Below, one piece after another: positions 36,893 through 46,546 of a stretch of 64,000 nucleotides of DNA. The position numbers were made by a program, and so were the translations under genes. Each line of letters begins with the position of its first letter. Positions within the stretch are counted from its first letter, which is position 1. This DNA comes from Corynebacterium resistens DSM 45100 (lineage in GTDB: Bacteria > Actinomycetota > Actinomycetes > Mycobacteriales > Mycobacteriaceae). The notes beneath the pieces were generated by a model, which saw only the letters and a program-made list of their open reading frames with translations, searched no databases and had not been told where the DNA came from. Where the stretch lies: assembly GCF_000177535.2 (NCBI RefSeq), contig NC_015673.1:1550001-1614000 (forward strand), given 5' to 3'.

Positions 36893-37918
36893 GTGATCTC
36901 CCACACCGGAACCGGTGACCTCTCCACCTCACTCGCCATGAGCCACCATGGTGAGGGGCACATCTGCCGAATTGGGTCCCGTCCTGCCGAGGAATTCGCA
37001 CGTCCCACATTCGCCGCGGGCGCGATGGTGTGGCGTCGAGAAGAAGATGGCATCCGCATCGCCGTCATCCACCGACCACGTTACGACGACTGGTCGCTGC
37101 CAAAAGGCAAAGTCGATCCGGGCGAGAATTTGGCAGGAACTGCGATTCGCGAGATCAGCGAGGAAACCGGCATCTCCGCACGCCTTGGCTGGTTGCTGGG
37201 CTATGTTCATTACCCGGTCGGCAGTCGCACGAAGGTGGTTTATTATTGGACTGCCGAGGCACTTGAGGAAAGCTTTGAGCCCAACGAAGAATGCGATGAG
37301 CTTCGCTGGGTGACCTTTGAGGAAGCCAAGGAATTGCTGAGCTACAAGATCGACCTCGACGTGATCGCGGCGGGTCAAACGATGGTCGAGTTGGGGGCCA
37401 ACCGGCGTGTGCTGTATGTTCGCCACGCCAAGGCCCACGCCCGCGAAGGTTGGGGTGGCAATGATGATCTGCGCCCGTTGGCAAAGAAAGGCCGCCGTCA
37501 GTCTGAGATGCTGATCACGCAGCTTTCCGGCTACCGCCCGGAGGTGCTCTTTTCCGCTTCTCCAGAACGCTGCATCGATACCATCACTCCCCTATCCCAG
37601 GACCTCACCCTGCAGATTCAGGTGGATGCAGAACTCGGCGACCACGGCTGGGAACAGGGCGAAGACATTGCAATGAACGCTTTCCGCCGTGTCGCTCTCG
37701 ACCGCGATGGTGTGGCTGAGGAAAGCCAGGAAGCGCCCGTAAAGGTGATTTGTGGTCAAGGCGCGGTTATCCCCGGAGTCCTGGCGCGACTAGCTGCAGA
37801 AGCCGATATCGAAATCGACGATATGCGCGTGAAGAAATCCTCCACGTGGGTACTGCACTTCCGCGATGACAAGCTGCTGGGCGTGGACTACCTCGCGAGC
37901 CCACTGCCGGTGAAATAG
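36893..37918 (+). CDS. mutT1: MutT1-type Nudix hydrolase with histidine phosphatase domain
   Basis: A 341-residue two-domain protein. The Nudix box G-K-V-D-P-G-E...REISEETGI is complete near residues 72-94. A histidine phosphatase-like domain begins with LYVRHAKAHAREG near residue 178. This arrangement matches mycobacterial MutT1, which clears 8-oxo-GTP/dGTP and can act on Ap4A. Translation probably starts at GTG 36893, 12 bases after GGAAGG; an ATG at 36938 has no ribosome site. With mutM and ung, this is the third DNA-damage gene in the region. Confidence 0.9.
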   Translation: MISHTGTGDLSTSLAMSHHGEGHICRIGSRPAEEFARPTFAAGAMVWRREEDGIRIAVIHRPRYDDWSLPKGKVDPGENLAGTAIREISEETGISARLGWLLGYVHYPVGSRTKVVYYWTAEALEESFEPNEECDELRWVTFEEAKELLSYKIDLDVIAAGQTMVELGANRRVLYVRHAKAHAREGWGGNDDLRPLAKKGRRQSEMLITQLSGYRPEVLFSASPERCIDTITPLSQDLTLQIQVDAELGDHGWEQGEDIAMNAFRRVALDRDGVAEESQEAPVKVICGQGAVIPGVLARLAAEADIEIDDMRVKKSSTWVLHFRDDKLLGVDYLASPLPVK

Positions 37919-37948
37919 CCCCGGCTGGTTAATGCCCGCCCGAGCATC

Positions 37949-38539
37949 CTAGGCCAGGGTGCGTGGCTTAAAGCTGGGGCGCGTAGCCTCGTATTCTTCG
38001 ATGGCCTTTTCATTCCGCAAAGTCAGGCCAATGTCATCTAGGCCCTCCATCAAGCGCCAGCGGGTGTAGTCATCAACCTCGATGTTGAAGATGTGCGTGC
38101 CCAATTGGGCTGTGCGCTCCTCAAGGTTCACGGTCATCTTCGCGCCAGGCTCTTGCTCCAGCAGCTTCCAAATCAGCTCGATATCGGACTGTTCCAGTGT
38201 GGCTGCCAAAAGGCCAGCCTTCCCGGAGTTACCCCGGAAAATATCGGCGAACCGGGAACTGAGAACCACGCGGAAACCGTAGTCCATCAGCGCCCACACC
38301 GCGTGTTCGCGGGAAGAACCGGTTCCGAAATCCGGGCCCGCCACCAGCACTGATGCTCCCTCATAGGCGGGTTGATTCAGCACAAACTGCGGGTCTTTAC
38401 GCCAACCCGCAAACAGGCCATCTTCGAATCCCGTGCGCGTGACCCGCTTCAGGTACACCGCCGGAATGATCTGATCGGTATCCACGTTGGAGCGCGTCAG
38501 CGGCGCTGCTACTCCCGTGTGGGTGGTGAATTTCTCCAT
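37949..38539 (-). CDS. leuD: 3-isopropylmalate dehydratase small subunit
   Basis: A 196-residue swivelling domain of the leucine-pathway isomerase. It begins [14 protein letters not shown], with [13 protein letters not shown] and the substrate-binding [17 protein letters not shown]. The ATG at 38539 gives the normal length and follows AGGAAAG. It is 79 bases downstream of leuC and pairs with LeuC to isomerise 2- to 3-isopropylmalate. Confidence 0.97.
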   Translation of the reverse strand: MEKFTTHTGVAAPLTRSNVDTDQIIPAVYLKRVTRTGFEDGLFAGWRKDPQFVLNQPAYEGASVLVAGPDFGTGSSREHAVWALMDYGFRVVLSSRFADIFRGNSGKAGLLAATLEQSDIELIWKLLEQEPGAKMTVNLEERTAQLGTHIFNIEVDDYTRWRLMEGLDDIGLTLRNEKAIEEYEATRPSFKPRTLA

Positions 38540-38618
38540 TTTGGTTGCTTTCCTATCGTGAGCGCTATCTCTTTGGGGGTTCTCGACGCCACCTTGTTCA
38601 GCTGCGGCCGTGGCGGCG

Positions 38619-40061
38619 TCAATCCAAGTCTGTTGGCGAAGAAAGGTAGCCGCGAACTGCCGTGGCAGCAGCGACCGGTGGGGAGACAAGGTGCGTGCGC
38701 CCGCCTTTGCCTTGGCGACCCTCGAAGTTGCGGTTGGAGGTAGAAGCGCTGCGTTCACCTGGCTGGAGCTGATCGGGATTCATACCCAAGCACATGGAAC
38801 AACCCGGCAGGCGCCATTCGGCACCAGCGGCAGTGAAGATCTTGTCTAGACCTTCGGCCTCGGCTTGGGCCTTGACCCGCGCAGAAGATGGCACCACCAG
38901 CATTTGAACGTGTTCACTGACTCGGCGGCCGTCAAGAACTTCAGCGGCGGCGCGTAGATCTTCGATTCGCGAATTGGTGCAGGAGCCGAGGAAGACGGTA
39001 TCGACCTTGACCTCGCGCAATGGCGTGCCGGGCTTGAGGTCCATGTACTCCATGGCGCGCTCGGCGGCGGCGCGGTCAGAATCGTTGGTGAAATCCTCGA
39101 GGTGAGGGATGGCCTCGTGCAGTGGCAGGCCTTGGCCGGGATTGGTACCCCAGGTAACGAAAGGTGTGATGGCGCTGCCGTCGATCTCGACGACGGTATC
39201 GAATGTGGCATCTTCATCAGTGCGCAGGGAGCGCCAGTACTCCACGGCAGCATCCCAATCTTCTCCAGTGGGCGCATGGGGGCGACCCTTGAGGTATTCA
39301 AAGGTGATGTCATCCGGAGCAATCATGCCAGCGCGCGCTCCTGCCTCGATGGACATATTGCACATGGTCATGCGCGCTTCCATGGACAGCTTCTCGATTG
39401 CTTCGCCACGGTATTCGATGATGTGGCCTTGGCCACCGCCGGTGCCGATCTTGGCGATGATAGCCAAAATGAGGTCCTTAGAGGTCACGCCCGGTTGCAG
39501 CTCGCCTGTCACCTCGATGGCCATGGTCTTAAATGGCTTTAGTGGCAAGGTTTGAGTAGCCAGCACGTGCTCAACTTCAGAGGTTCCGATGCCCATGGCG
39601 ATCGAACCGAAAGCGCCGTGAGTGGAGGTATGCGAATCTCCACACACCACAGTCATGCCGGGTTGGGTGAGGCCGAGCTGTGGACCGACGGTGTGGACGA
39701 TGCCTTGATCAATATCACCCATGGAGTGCAGGCGGATGCCGAATTCTTCGGCGTTATCCCGCAGGGTCGATACCTGCAAGCGAGATGTTTTATCTTCAAT
39801 CTCCAGCAGGTTGCCGCTATCAATTCCAATGGTGGGAACGTTATGATCCTCGGTGGCTATAGTCAGATCCGGCCGGCGCACAGGGCGGCCAGCTTGGCGC
39901 AGGCCATCGAAGGCTTGCGGCGAGGTAACCTCGTGGACGAGGTGCAGGTCAATGTAGAGCAAGTCTGGGCCACCATCGGTGCCAGGGGCTACGATGTGAT
40001 CGCGCCACACTTTCTCCGCTAGGGTTAGCGGTTTGTTCGAGTGCTCAGCTGTTGTGGACAC
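38619..40061 (-). CDS. leuC: 3-isopropylmalate dehydratase large subunit
   Basis: A 480-residue aconitase-type subunit carrying the [4Fe-4S] cluster. The cluster ligands are in [10 protein letters not shown] and in [28 protein letters not shown] is the family signature. Translation starts at GTG (40061) behind AGAGGTAAGCA. The operon leuC-leuD is divergent from ltbR across only 64 bases, so both promoters and the regulator's site share that space. Confidence 0.97.
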   Translation of the reverse strand: MSTTAEHSNKPLTLAEKVWRDHIVAPGTDGGPDLLYIDLHLVHEVTSPQAFDGLRQAGRPVRRPDLTIATEDHNVPTIGIDSGNLLEIEDKTSRLQVSTLRDNAEEFGIRLHSMGDIDQGIVHTVGPQLGLTQPGMTVVCGDSHTSTHGAFGSIAMGIGTSEVEHVLATQTLPLKPFKTMAIEVTGELQPGVTSKDLILAIIAKIGTGGGQGHIIEYRGEAIEKLSMEARMTMCNMSIEAGARAGMIAPDDITFEYLKGRPHAPTGEDWDAAVEYWRSLRTDEDATFDTVVEIDGSAITPFVTWGTNPGQGLPLHEAIPHLEDFTNDSDRAAAERAMEYMDLKPGTPLREVKVDTVFLGSCTNSRIEDLRAAAEVLDGRRVSEHVQMLVVPSSARVKAQAEAEGLDKIFTAAGAEWRLPGCSMCLGMNPDQLQPGERSASTSNRNFEGRQGKGGRTHLVSPPVAAATAVRGYLSSPTDLD

Positions 40062-40111
40062 TGCTTACCTCTTTTCTGGTTTTCGCTTCCACCATTCCAC
40101 GGTGTGGGATG

Positions 40112-40117
40112 TACAAT
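40112..40117 (+). promoter_or_regulatory. -10 element of ltbR, leaderless transcript likely
   Basis: TACAAT ends eight bases before the ltbR ATG, with no Shine-Dalgarno between. Spacing and sequence are the same as at the DUF3515 gene. No clear -35 is visible. Confidence 0.45.
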
Positions 40118-40125
40118 ATCAAACT

Positions 40126-40845
40126 ATGGGAAACGATGTAGAAGTTCCAAACACAAGCGGCATCCAAGTTTTGGATAGGGCCGTTTATCTGTTGAACGTC
40201 ATCGCGGCTCAGCCCGCCAACCTCACCCAGCTATGCGAGCACACCGGCCTCCCCCGCGCGACCACCCACCGCATTGCTGTGGCACTGGAAAAGCATCGCC
40301 TTATCCAGCGCGATGAGGAAGGCCGTTGGCACATTGGACAGGGCGTAATCGAACTGGCACCCCGTAGCAGCAACCGCCTACTGGAGGCAGCCGATGAGGT
40401 TTTGCCGGAACTCGTTCAAGAAGTTGGCGAGGCCGTTCAGGTGTATCGACGCAGCGGACTTGAACGCGTGTGCGTAGCAGCCATCAGCCCTTCCGCGGGC
40501 CTGCACGATATTGTGCCCGCCGGCCATCGAATGACGTTATCTGCAGGTTCCGCCGCCAAGGTTCTACTTGCGTACGGCAGCGAGGATTTGCGAAGGGAGG
40601 TTTTACCGACTGCTGCTTACGGCGCCGCGGAGCTCGACCGCATCAAGGCTCAAGGTTGGGCCGAATCAGTTGCAGAGCGTGACGCCTCGCTGGCCAGCTG
40701 CTCCGTACCCATCTTGGACTCAAGCGGAAGCCTGGTCGCGGTCCTATCTACTTCTGGACCAGTCGAACGGCTGCGCCCCTCCCCCGCAGATCGATACAAG
40801 GATGTTTTGTTGGAAGGAGCTCGAAAGATCAGAGAACTGTTGTAG
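40126..40845 (+). CDS. ltbR: IclR-family regulator of leucine biosynthesis (LtbR)
   Basis: A 239-residue IclR protein. The N-terminal winged helix includes LTQLCEHTGLPRATTHRIAVALE and the C-terminal ligand-binding domain ends in RPSPADRYKDVLLEGARKI. Divergent placement against leuCD is that of C. glutamicum LtbR, which represses leuB, leuCD and trpEGDCFBA. The ATG at 40126 is used; the open frame continues upstream but overlaps the leuC start region on the other strand. Confidence 0.92.
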   Translation: MGNDVEVPNTSGIQVLDRAVYLLNVIAAQPANLTQLCEHTGLPRATTHRIAVALEKHRLIQRDEEGRWHIGQGVIELAPRSSNRLLEAADEVLPELVQEVGEAVQVYRRSGLERVCVAAISPSAGLHDIVPAGHRMTLSAGSAAKVLLAYGSEDLRREVLPTAAYGAAELDRIKAQGWAESVAERDASLASCSVPILDSSGSLVAVLSTSGPVERLRPSPADRYKDVLLEGARKIRELL

Positions 40846-40926
40846 GAACCAGGGGCACTGTAGGCGCAGACCTTTTCATCCCCCACCCCCGGATTCGTCA
40901 CATTTTGCGACCTAATACCTAATAGA

Positions 40927-40941
40927 TAATGATATTCACTA
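40927..40941 (+). promoter_or_regulatory. Zur-like dyad upstream of the surface protein
   Basis: TAATGATATTCACTA resembles the zinc-uptake-regulator core TAATGATAATCATTA with three mismatches, 32 bases before the start codon. Metal control would be a reasonable guess for an envelope protein, but the match is imperfect and I rate it as tentative. Confidence 0.25.
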
Positions 40942-40972
40942 TGAATTCAATTCGAGTGAATGGACTAATGCA

Positions 40973-43225
40973 ATGAATCGCAGTTTTCTAACTGCGTGGG
41001 GATCAGGTGGCGCGCTTCAGAACTTCCAGCGCAGCAGCGCAGCTATAGCCACCGCAGCACTAACGGTCGGGGCAATGCTTATTCCTTCGACCTCCTTGGC
41101 TTTCGCTGAAGACACAGACAAGCCGAAGGACGTTAAACTCACTAAGTCAGGGCACTTGCCTGGCAACGAGTCCAGTGGACCAACAGTCGGCAAGGATGTG
41201 ACGTACAAGACCAAGAGCGGCAAAACCAAACGCCATCCTTGTGCCGGCAAGAAGTTGGTCTACCAATTTCACAACGATTACATCTACGGCACCCGCGATA
41301 GGACTAATTCCGAAAAAGGTGACCTCGCAGTCATGGCTGTCGATGGGCAGCAGGTTGTAAACCAAGATAGCCTTTGTTTCCGCCTACCAGTGGATGCAAA
41401 TCAAGATGGTGAGGATGTCACTCGGCACAAGCTTCCACTAGATCCCGACAACGCCGAAACCTACAAGTTCTTAGGCAATGATGGGGATATTGTCTGGGTA
41501 GCCCCACGTCAACCCCAAGGTTGGACCAACGGCCAGCGCCCTACTTTTGCAGGTATCGGTGCTTTTGACCCTCACCACGAAGGAACTCCGGTAAAGACGG
41601 GCGATTTCGTCGGCGACGAGATGCACTTCGACATCGTGAAATACAGCGGGCCGGGTGATATGCATGTATTCGCCGAAAATATTGACGAAGTCGATCGCCT
41701 TTTCAGCGTCAAGAAAGGCGAAAAGAATCCTCCTTCGTTCACCTACGAGGTGATGGGCCATGGGCACTGGAACACTGTCTTTACCAAACCCGGTATCTAT
41801 ACCCTTACCGTCAAAGGTTGGGTAGAAAATAAAGACGGCACCAAAGAAGAGACCAAGCCAACTAAGATCAGGTGGCTCGTAGGCACTGATAAGCAGGTTG
41901 GCCTGCCCTCGGGAACGACTACGAACCTTAACAAGGTGAAGACCAGTCCTGCAGGCGATGACCCCGACAATGGTGCCGATACTCCAAGCACTACCTCGAC
42001 AACCAAACCAAGCGAGTCGAACAATCCACCCGGCGCAGATGGGCCCGACGGAGAAACCCCCACTTCTTCAACCACGCCGACAAGTAGCGAAGGCAACGGC
42101 AATACGGACGAGGATTCTGGCACGTCCGCCCCGACCTGTCCTGAGGGGGACAAGCTAGACGAAGAAACCGCTACCGCGTTGGCCAATAAGCCCCAGCACT
42201 TCATTGAAAATGGGCATATCGACATGGCTTTGGATAAGGGCCGGAACAAACCCTTCGAAGCGAAAATCCACGTTGACGGATCGGACGGAAAAACTCAAAA
42301 GTATCGCAGCGGTTCGTTTGGCTTTGTGGTTCCAGACTCTCAAAAGAAGAGCTTGCCAAATGGATACCGAACCAAGCTGGGATTAGATCAGGGTGACATT
42401 TGGCACCTGCCCCAAGCTCAAGTCGCGAATGCTCCATGGCCAGGATTCTCCACGACAAGCCTTAAGGCGGGGTGGTCCCAAAATAACCAAGGTGCCCAAG
42501 TCACAATGGAGAAAAAGTCGGGCCCAGGCGAGGTAATTTCGTGGAGCGATCAACTCAGTCACCCCCAGATCAACCTTTCCACCAAGGAACCGAACAAGAG
42601 CTTCCACCTCACAGAGAACAGCCATGTTCATATGAACTGGGGGTTCACCAAGCCGGGTATTTACCGCGTTGTTTTCCACATGCGGGGCAAAGATTCCAAG
42701 GGCAAGGAAATCAACGAGCCATTGGATGTTGTTTTCCTCGTTGGAAACGACGCTTTCGCCAAAGCCAAAGATCTTAAAGAAAAGGGCTACCCGTGCATCA
42801 AAGGCCCCGCAGTTGATGGTGGCGATGGTGGCACGACCGATACTGACCCCGACGGAGGTGACGGAAGCACTGACACAGCCACCGGTTCTGGCGACGGTAC
42901 CTCAGGAGATGGTTCCGAGGATTCCACCGCCGGCGATTCCGAATCCGACGGGGATCAGCCCGCTGATGCCTCCGGAGATGAAGCCCTAGGAGGCGCCGAT
43001 GGTGGTTCTGGCGAGTCCGGAAGCACTGCCGGGGAGGGCGAAGATGGTTCCCGCGGGGGCCTACTGGCAAGCACTGGTGTTGCCAGCATTGGTGTCATCG
43101 CAACCCTAATGGCCGGTCTGTTCGCCATGCTCGTTGGCGCGGGCGTGATGATGAATCGTCAGACTCAGCAACTGGTTGCACGTCACAAGGAAAGAATGTT
43201 GCGGAACCGGAAGGGGCGCTTCTAG
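40973..43225 (+). CDS. Secreted surface protein with two anchored-wall modules and LASTG tail
   Basis: A 750-residue exported protein. The signal peptide has a hydrophobic core at about 23-42 and likely cleavage after AFA (residue 45). Two similar domains follow, each closing with a motif of the actinobacterial surface-anchored repeat type (TIGR03769-like): HGHWNTVFTKPGIY near 262 and HVHMNWGFTKPGIY near 549. A Thr/Ser/Pro-rich linker (about 320-395) separates them, and a Gly/Asp/Ser-rich stalk (about 615-690) follows. The end is LASTG (698-702), a membrane helix and a basic tail of about 20 residues, fitting a class E sortase rather than LPXTG. Such domains often accompany metal-uptake systems, but no transporter is adjacent. 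No clear Shine-Dalgarno precedes the ATG. Confidence 0.88.
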   Translation: MNRSFLTAWGSGGALQNFQRSSAAIATAALTVGAMLIPSTSLAFAEDTDKPKDVKLTKSGHLPGNESSGPTVGKDVTYKTKSGKTKRHPCAGKKLVYQFHNDYIYGTRDRTNSEKGDLAVMAVDGQQVVNQDSLCFRLPVDANQDGEDVTRHKLPLDPDNAETYKFLGNDGDIVWVAPRQPQGWTNGQRPTFAGIGAFDPHHEGTPVKTGDFVGDEMHFDIVKYSGPGDMHVFAENIDEVDRLFSVKKGEKNPPSFTYEVMGHGHWNTVFTKPGIYTLTVKGWVENKDGTKEETKPTKIRWLVGTDKQVGLPSGTTTNLNKVKTSPAGDDPDNGADTPSTTSTTKPSESNNPPGADGPDGETPTSSTTPTSSEGNGNTDEDSGTSAPTCPEGDKLDEETATALANKPQHFIENGHIDMALDKGRNKPFEAKIHVDGSDGKTQKYRSGSFGFVVPDSQKKSLPNGYRTKLGLDQGDIWHLPQAQVANAPWPGFSTTSLKAGWSQNNQGAQVTMEKKSGPGEVISWSDQLSHPQINLSTKEPNKSFHLTENSHVHMNWGFTKPGIYRVVFHMRGKDSKGKEINEPLDVVFLVGNDAFAKAKDLKEKGYPCIKGPAVDGGDGGTTDTDPDGGDGSTDTATGSGDGTSGDGSEDSTAGDSESDGDQPADASGDEALGGADGGSGESGSTAGEGEDGSRGGLLASTGVASIGVIATLMAGLFAMLVGAGVMMNRQTQQLVARHKERMLRNRKGRF

Positions 43226-43262
43226 GCGCACCGCCCCCGGCAACCGACGCATTTTCGCCGGG

Positions 43263-44090
43263 CTAGTTCCACTCTGCGGCATCCAGATCCACGCCATTGC
43301 GCGCAGCATTGTGTGCAATGGCTTCGGCCAACCATTCCGCAAGGCCGCCCTGCCTGTTTTCGTAGTGCTTGCGGAAACGTTCATCCGCCACGTATCCACG
43401 AGAGATCAGGAAATGCTTGGCATGCGTAACGGGGAAGAACTCCCCGAGTACCGCACGGTGTTTTTCCACTAATTCTCCTGCGCGTTCACTGGCAGGATCA
43501 ATCCCTTCGCGCACGGCCACAGCTAATTCGTCGTCGATGGCATCCATCTGTGCTTTATGCGCTGCCCAATCATCTCTCCCCCACGATGCCGTTACGTCCT
43601 GGCTGGTCTGCCAATCATCCGTGGAACCATAACGCTGTTCAGCTTCTCGCTGATGTTCTGCAAAATTCGCATCACCAAGTACTTGCCCGATTTCTTCTGG
43701 GCTCAATTTCTTTCCATTCATTTCATCCTCCAAGAGCTTATCGATGGCTGCGATCATGCCGTCCAGCTGGTTTTTCTGGCGCATGATGCGCTCTTTCTGG
43801 CGACGAAGATGAATTGCATTTGATTCCCCGCTGTCCAACACATTCTTGATTTCCACGAGCTTCATTCCAGTCGCTCGGTAAACCAATATCTGTTGAACTC
43901 GCGAACAATCGTCTTCGGAATACAGTCGGTAATTGGACCAGCTTCTTTCCGCCGGTTCAACCAAGCCCACCTGTTCCCAGTGGTGCAAAGTGCGCACACT
44001 AATTCCATAGAATTGCGCGACTTCGCCCACGGTATACAGCAATTCTTCACCAGCTGTGTACTGCGATTCTTCGTCGTCCATGGCTTTCAT
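43263..44090 (-). CDS. MerR-family regulator with TipAS-like domain
   Basis: A 275-residue activator-type protein. The MerR helix-turn-helix and wing are LYTVGEVAQFYGISVRTLHHWEQVGL and the NYRLYSEDDCSRV segment. A dimerisation coiled coil covers about 95-125. A C-terminal domain of about 120 residues (YGSTDDWQTSQ..., HFLISRGYVADERFRKHYE) resembles the drug-binding TipAS domain. It lies 25 bases downstream of a carboxymuconolactone decarboxylase-family gene and may control that operon. MerR proteins of this class typically respond to thiopeptides or other hydrophobic compounds. Confidence 0.88.
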   Translation of the reverse strand: MKAMDDEESQYTAGEELLYTVGEVAQFYGISVRTLHHWEQVGLVEPAERSWSNYRLYSEDDCSRVQQILVYRATGMKLVEIKNVLDSGESNAIHLRRQKERIMRQKNQLDGMIAAIDKLLEDEMNGKKLSPEEIGQVLGDANFAEHQREAEQRYGSTDDWQTSQDVTASWGRDDWAAHKAQMDAIDDELAVAVREGIDPASERAGELVEKHRAVLGEFFPVTHAKHFLISRGYVADERFRKHYENRQGGLAEWLAEAIAHNAARNGVDLDAAEWN

Positions 44091-44115
44091 GGTGATGCCT
44101 TACCTAACGTGAGGG

Positions 44116-44583
44116 TCAAGCCCGCGGGCCAAGTTCTTTTTCCAACACCTCTTGGACCACCTTCATCGCGCTCAAAGCCGCAGGTGCCCCGCAATAACCC
44201 GAGGCATGAATCACTGCCTCCGTGATTTCATCGCGCGTCAACCCATTTTCCAACCCTCCGCGCACATGACCGCGCAATTCCTCCGTGGCCCGCAGAGCCA
44301 CCAACATGCCAATGTTCAGTAGGCTCCGATCCCGCTTCGCCAGCCCCGGCCGGTTCCACACAGCGCCCCACACCGTTGCCGTCACATGTTTTTGCAGCTC
44401 CTCCCCATCCTTCCCGGCATTGCGCTGCAGCGCCGCATCCACGAAATCATCCCCCATCACTTCCCGGCGCGTAGCTATTCCGGCCGCGTAGGCTCGCTGC
44501 ATTGCTTCCTTCAGTTCGGCCGTGCTTTCCTCCTTTGGTTCGACGCCACCGTCCGCCTCACCTGTCACTCGCTGCTCGGTCAT
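44116..44583 (-). CDS. Carboxymuconolactone decarboxylase-family protein
   Basis: A 155-residue alpha-helical protein. NRPGLAKRDRSLLNIGMLVAL and LENGLTRDEITEAVIHASGYCGAPAA are the hallmark of the CMD/PcaC group. Only one cysteine is present in the AhpD-type position, so a CxxC peroxidase role is unlikely. No other protocatechuate genes lie nearby, so true gamma-carboxymuconolactone decarboxylase activity is doubtful. It is the first gene of a pair with the MerR/TipAS-like regulator and is divergent from the kdp operon. Confidence 0.85.
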   Translation of the reverse strand: MTEQRVTGEADGGVEPKEESTAELKEAMQRAYAAGIATRREVMGDDFVDAALQRNAGKDGEELQKHVTATVWGAVWNRPGLAKRDRSLLNIGMLVALRATEELRGHVRGGLENGLTRDEITEAVIHASGYCGAPAALSAMKVVQEVLEKELGPRA

Positions 44584-44705
44584 TTCTGGTTCTCTCTTTT
44601 CCTGTCACTACCTGCGCGATTGCCGTTATGTACCGCGCATCTGGGAAAAATTGTGCCCTCTCCGTTAAGAAAGCGTCAAGATCAGCTAGCCCTCGGGCAA
44701 ACAAG

Positions 44706-44719
44706 TGATGAGATCATCA
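44706..44719 (+). promoter_or_regulatory. Short palindrome before the kdp operon
   Basis: TGATGA-GA-TCATCA is a perfect 6-bp dyad with a two-base centre, ending two bases before the first ATG of the kdp operon. Its place suits an operator or a small stem masking the start codon. Confidence 0.3.
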
Positions 44720-44721
44720 GC

Positions 44722-44808
44722 ATGCTTTATGACGTTTTAATGGTCGCAGTGACCTGTGCGCTTTTCGGCGCCATGGGAGCCGCCCTCAAGGCGGTGGACA
44801 AGCTATGA
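44722..44808 (+). CDS. 28-residue membrane peptide upstream of kdpF
   Basis: A tiny open frame starting MLYDVLMVAVTC and ending KAVDKL: one hydrophobic helix with a charged C-terminus. Its stop overlaps the kdpF start as ATGA, the same coupling seen between kdpF and kdpA, and between kdpA and kdpB. That pattern argues that it is translated. I recall similar short peptides ahead of kdpF in other actinobacteria, but it is not kdpF itself, which follows intact. A role in Kdp assembly or membrane insertion is only a guess. Confidence 0.6.
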   Translation: MLYDVLMVAVTCALFGAMGAALKAVDKL

Positions 44809-44897
44809 GTTGGGAACTGATTGTCGGCGGAATCCTCGGGATCCTCGCCATCATCTACCTATTGATCGCGTTGCTGAATCCGGAGAAGTTCTCATGA
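44805..44897 (+). CDS. kdpF: Potassium-transporting ATPase subunit KdpF
   Basis: A 30-residue single-helix protein (starts MSWELIVGGILG, ends LLNPEKFS) that stabilises the KdpFABC complex in the membrane. The closing NPEKF is the typical KdpF end. Both its start and stop overlap the neighbouring frames as ATGA. It is too short for routine gene finding. Confidence 0.92.
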   Translation: MSWELIVGGILGILAIIYLLIALLNPEKFS

Positions 44898-46546
44898 GTG
44901 GCACGTTCACAGGGTGGATCCCTGTCATCATCGTCATCATCGCTCTTGCCGGTCTGTATGTTCCGTTGGGCAATTACATGGCAGCTACTTTCACGAGCGA
45001 GAAACACAATGGCTTCGAGAAGGTCTTTTACCGCCTCATCGGCGTCAACCCCGATGGGCATCAAAAGTGGACCCGCTACACTGCCAGCCTGCTGGCATTC
45101 TCCACGATAAGTGTTGTCTTCCTCTACCTCTTGCAGCGCGTCCAGCAATGGTTGCCACTGAACCACGGCAAGGCACCTGTCAATTGGGACCAAGCGTGGA
45201 ATACCGCTGTCTCATTCACCACGAACACCAACTGGCAGTCTTACTCTGGTGAAGAGGCAATGACGATCCTCACCCAGATGGCGGGCCTAGCCGTGCAGAA
45301 CTTCGTCTCGGCTGCGGTTGGTATCACCGTCGCCATCGCACTCATTCGTGGTTTGGCGAACCGCATTGGTAATGGCGTGATCGGCAATTTCTGGGTTGAC
45401 CTCACCCGGGCCGTGTTCCGAGTCCTCCTACCAATGGCTGTGATTGGTGCGATCCTGCTGATTTCGCAGGGTGCTATTCAGAACTTCCATGCACCCACCA
45501 CGATCCAGACCATCACCGGTGGGCAACAAACTATTCCCGGCGGTGCCGTGGCATCGCAAGAAGTCATCAAGGAACTCGGCACAAACGGCGGTGGATACTT
45601 CAACGCCAACTCTGCCCACCCATTCGAAAACCCGAATGCATGGACAAACATGCTAGAGATCTTCCTGATTCTGGTAATCCCTGTGGCCCTGACCCGCACC
45701 TTCGGCAAGATGATTGGCGATACCCGCCAGGGCTGGGCCGTGCTGGCTGCGATGGCTGTGTTGTACTTCACCTCGCTTGCCGTAGTGATGTCCAGTGAGA
45801 GTTCCTTGGCTGCGTTCCAAGGTGGTGGCTTGGAGGGCAAGGAATACCGGCTCAACGTTCTGCCTTCGTCGTTCTTCGCTGTAACGACGACGATGACATC
45901 CACGGGTGCGGTGGACTCTTTCCACTCCAGTTACCACCCTCTGGCCGGTGGCATGCTGATCCTCGACATGATGCTTGGTGAGATCTCCCCAGGTGGTGTG
46001 GGTACTGGCCTTTACGGCATGCTCATGATCGCGCTGCTGAGTGTTTTCGTGGCCGGTTTGATGGTTGGCCGCACGCCCGAATACTTGGGCAAGCGCATCG
46101 GAGTTTCCGAGATCACGAAGGTGAGCCTCTACATCTTGGTCATGCCAACTCTGGTGCTGGCCGGAGTGGGCATCTCCGCTATGCTGCCTTCTACTCGCGA
46201 ATCCGTCTCGGCTTCCGGCCCACATGGTTTCAGCGACATCGTCTACGCCTACACTTCCGCTTCCAACAACAACGGTTCGGCATTCGCCGGTTTCGGCGCC
46301 GATACACCTTGGTTCAACATCACTTTGGGCCTGTGCATGCTGCTGGGCCGCTTCCTTCCCATCGTTATGGCGCTAGCCCTCGCAGGAGATTTCGCCAAGC
46401 AAAAGCCGGCTGCGGAAACTGCTGGCACTCTTCCTACCCACCGTCCACAGTTCGTGGGTGTCATGGTTGGTATCGCCGTCATCGTCGGCGCCCTTACCTT
46501 CCTACCCACCCTGGTTCTCGGCCCATTGACGGAGGCACTGTCATGA
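44894..46546 (+). CDS. kdpA: Potassium-transporting ATPase subunit KdpA
   Basis: A 550-residue channel-like subunit with about ten membrane helices. It selects K+ through four pore loops; [44 protein letters not shown] and [14 protein letters not shown] are the visible filter-region motifs. The ATG at 44894 overlaps the kdpF stop; the track of open codons upstream belongs to other frames. It works with KdpB, KdpC and KdpF in high-affinity K+ uptake at low external potassium. Confidence 0.97.
   Translation: MSGTFTGWIPVIIVIIALAGLYVPLGNYMAATFTSEKHNGFEKVFYRLIGVNPDGHQKWTRYTASLLAFSTISVVFLYLLQRVQQWLPLNHGKAPVNWDQAWNTAVSFTTNTNWQSYSGEEAMTILTQMAGLAVQNFVSAAVGITVAIALIRGLANRIGNGVIGNFWVDLTRAVFRVLLPMAVIGAILLISQGAIQNFHAPTTIQTITGGQQTIPGGAVASQEVIKELGTNGGGYFNANSAHPFENPNAWTNMLEIFLILVIPVALTRTFGKMIGDTRQGWAVLAAMAVLYFTSLAVVMSSESSLAAFQGGGLEGKEYRLNVLPSSFFAVTTTMTSTGAVDSFHSSYHPLAGGMLILDMMLGEISPGGVGTGLYGMLMIALLSVFVAGLMVGRTPEYLGKRIGVSEITKVSLYILVMPTLVLAGVGISAMLPSTRESVSASGPHGFSDIVYAYTSASNNNGSAFAGFGADTPWFNITLGLCMLLGRFLPIVMALALAGDFAKQKPAAETAGTLPTHRPQFVGVMVGIAVIVGALTFLPTLVLGPLTEALS

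Noticed and set aside
43236..43262. Possible bidirectional terminator between the surface protein and the MerR gene
   Set aside because: CCCGGC/GCCGGG can pair around 15 bases but no T run follows on either side.
44116..44583. AhpD-type peroxidase
   Set aside because: The CxxC motif is absent; only one cysteine lies in the relevant segment.
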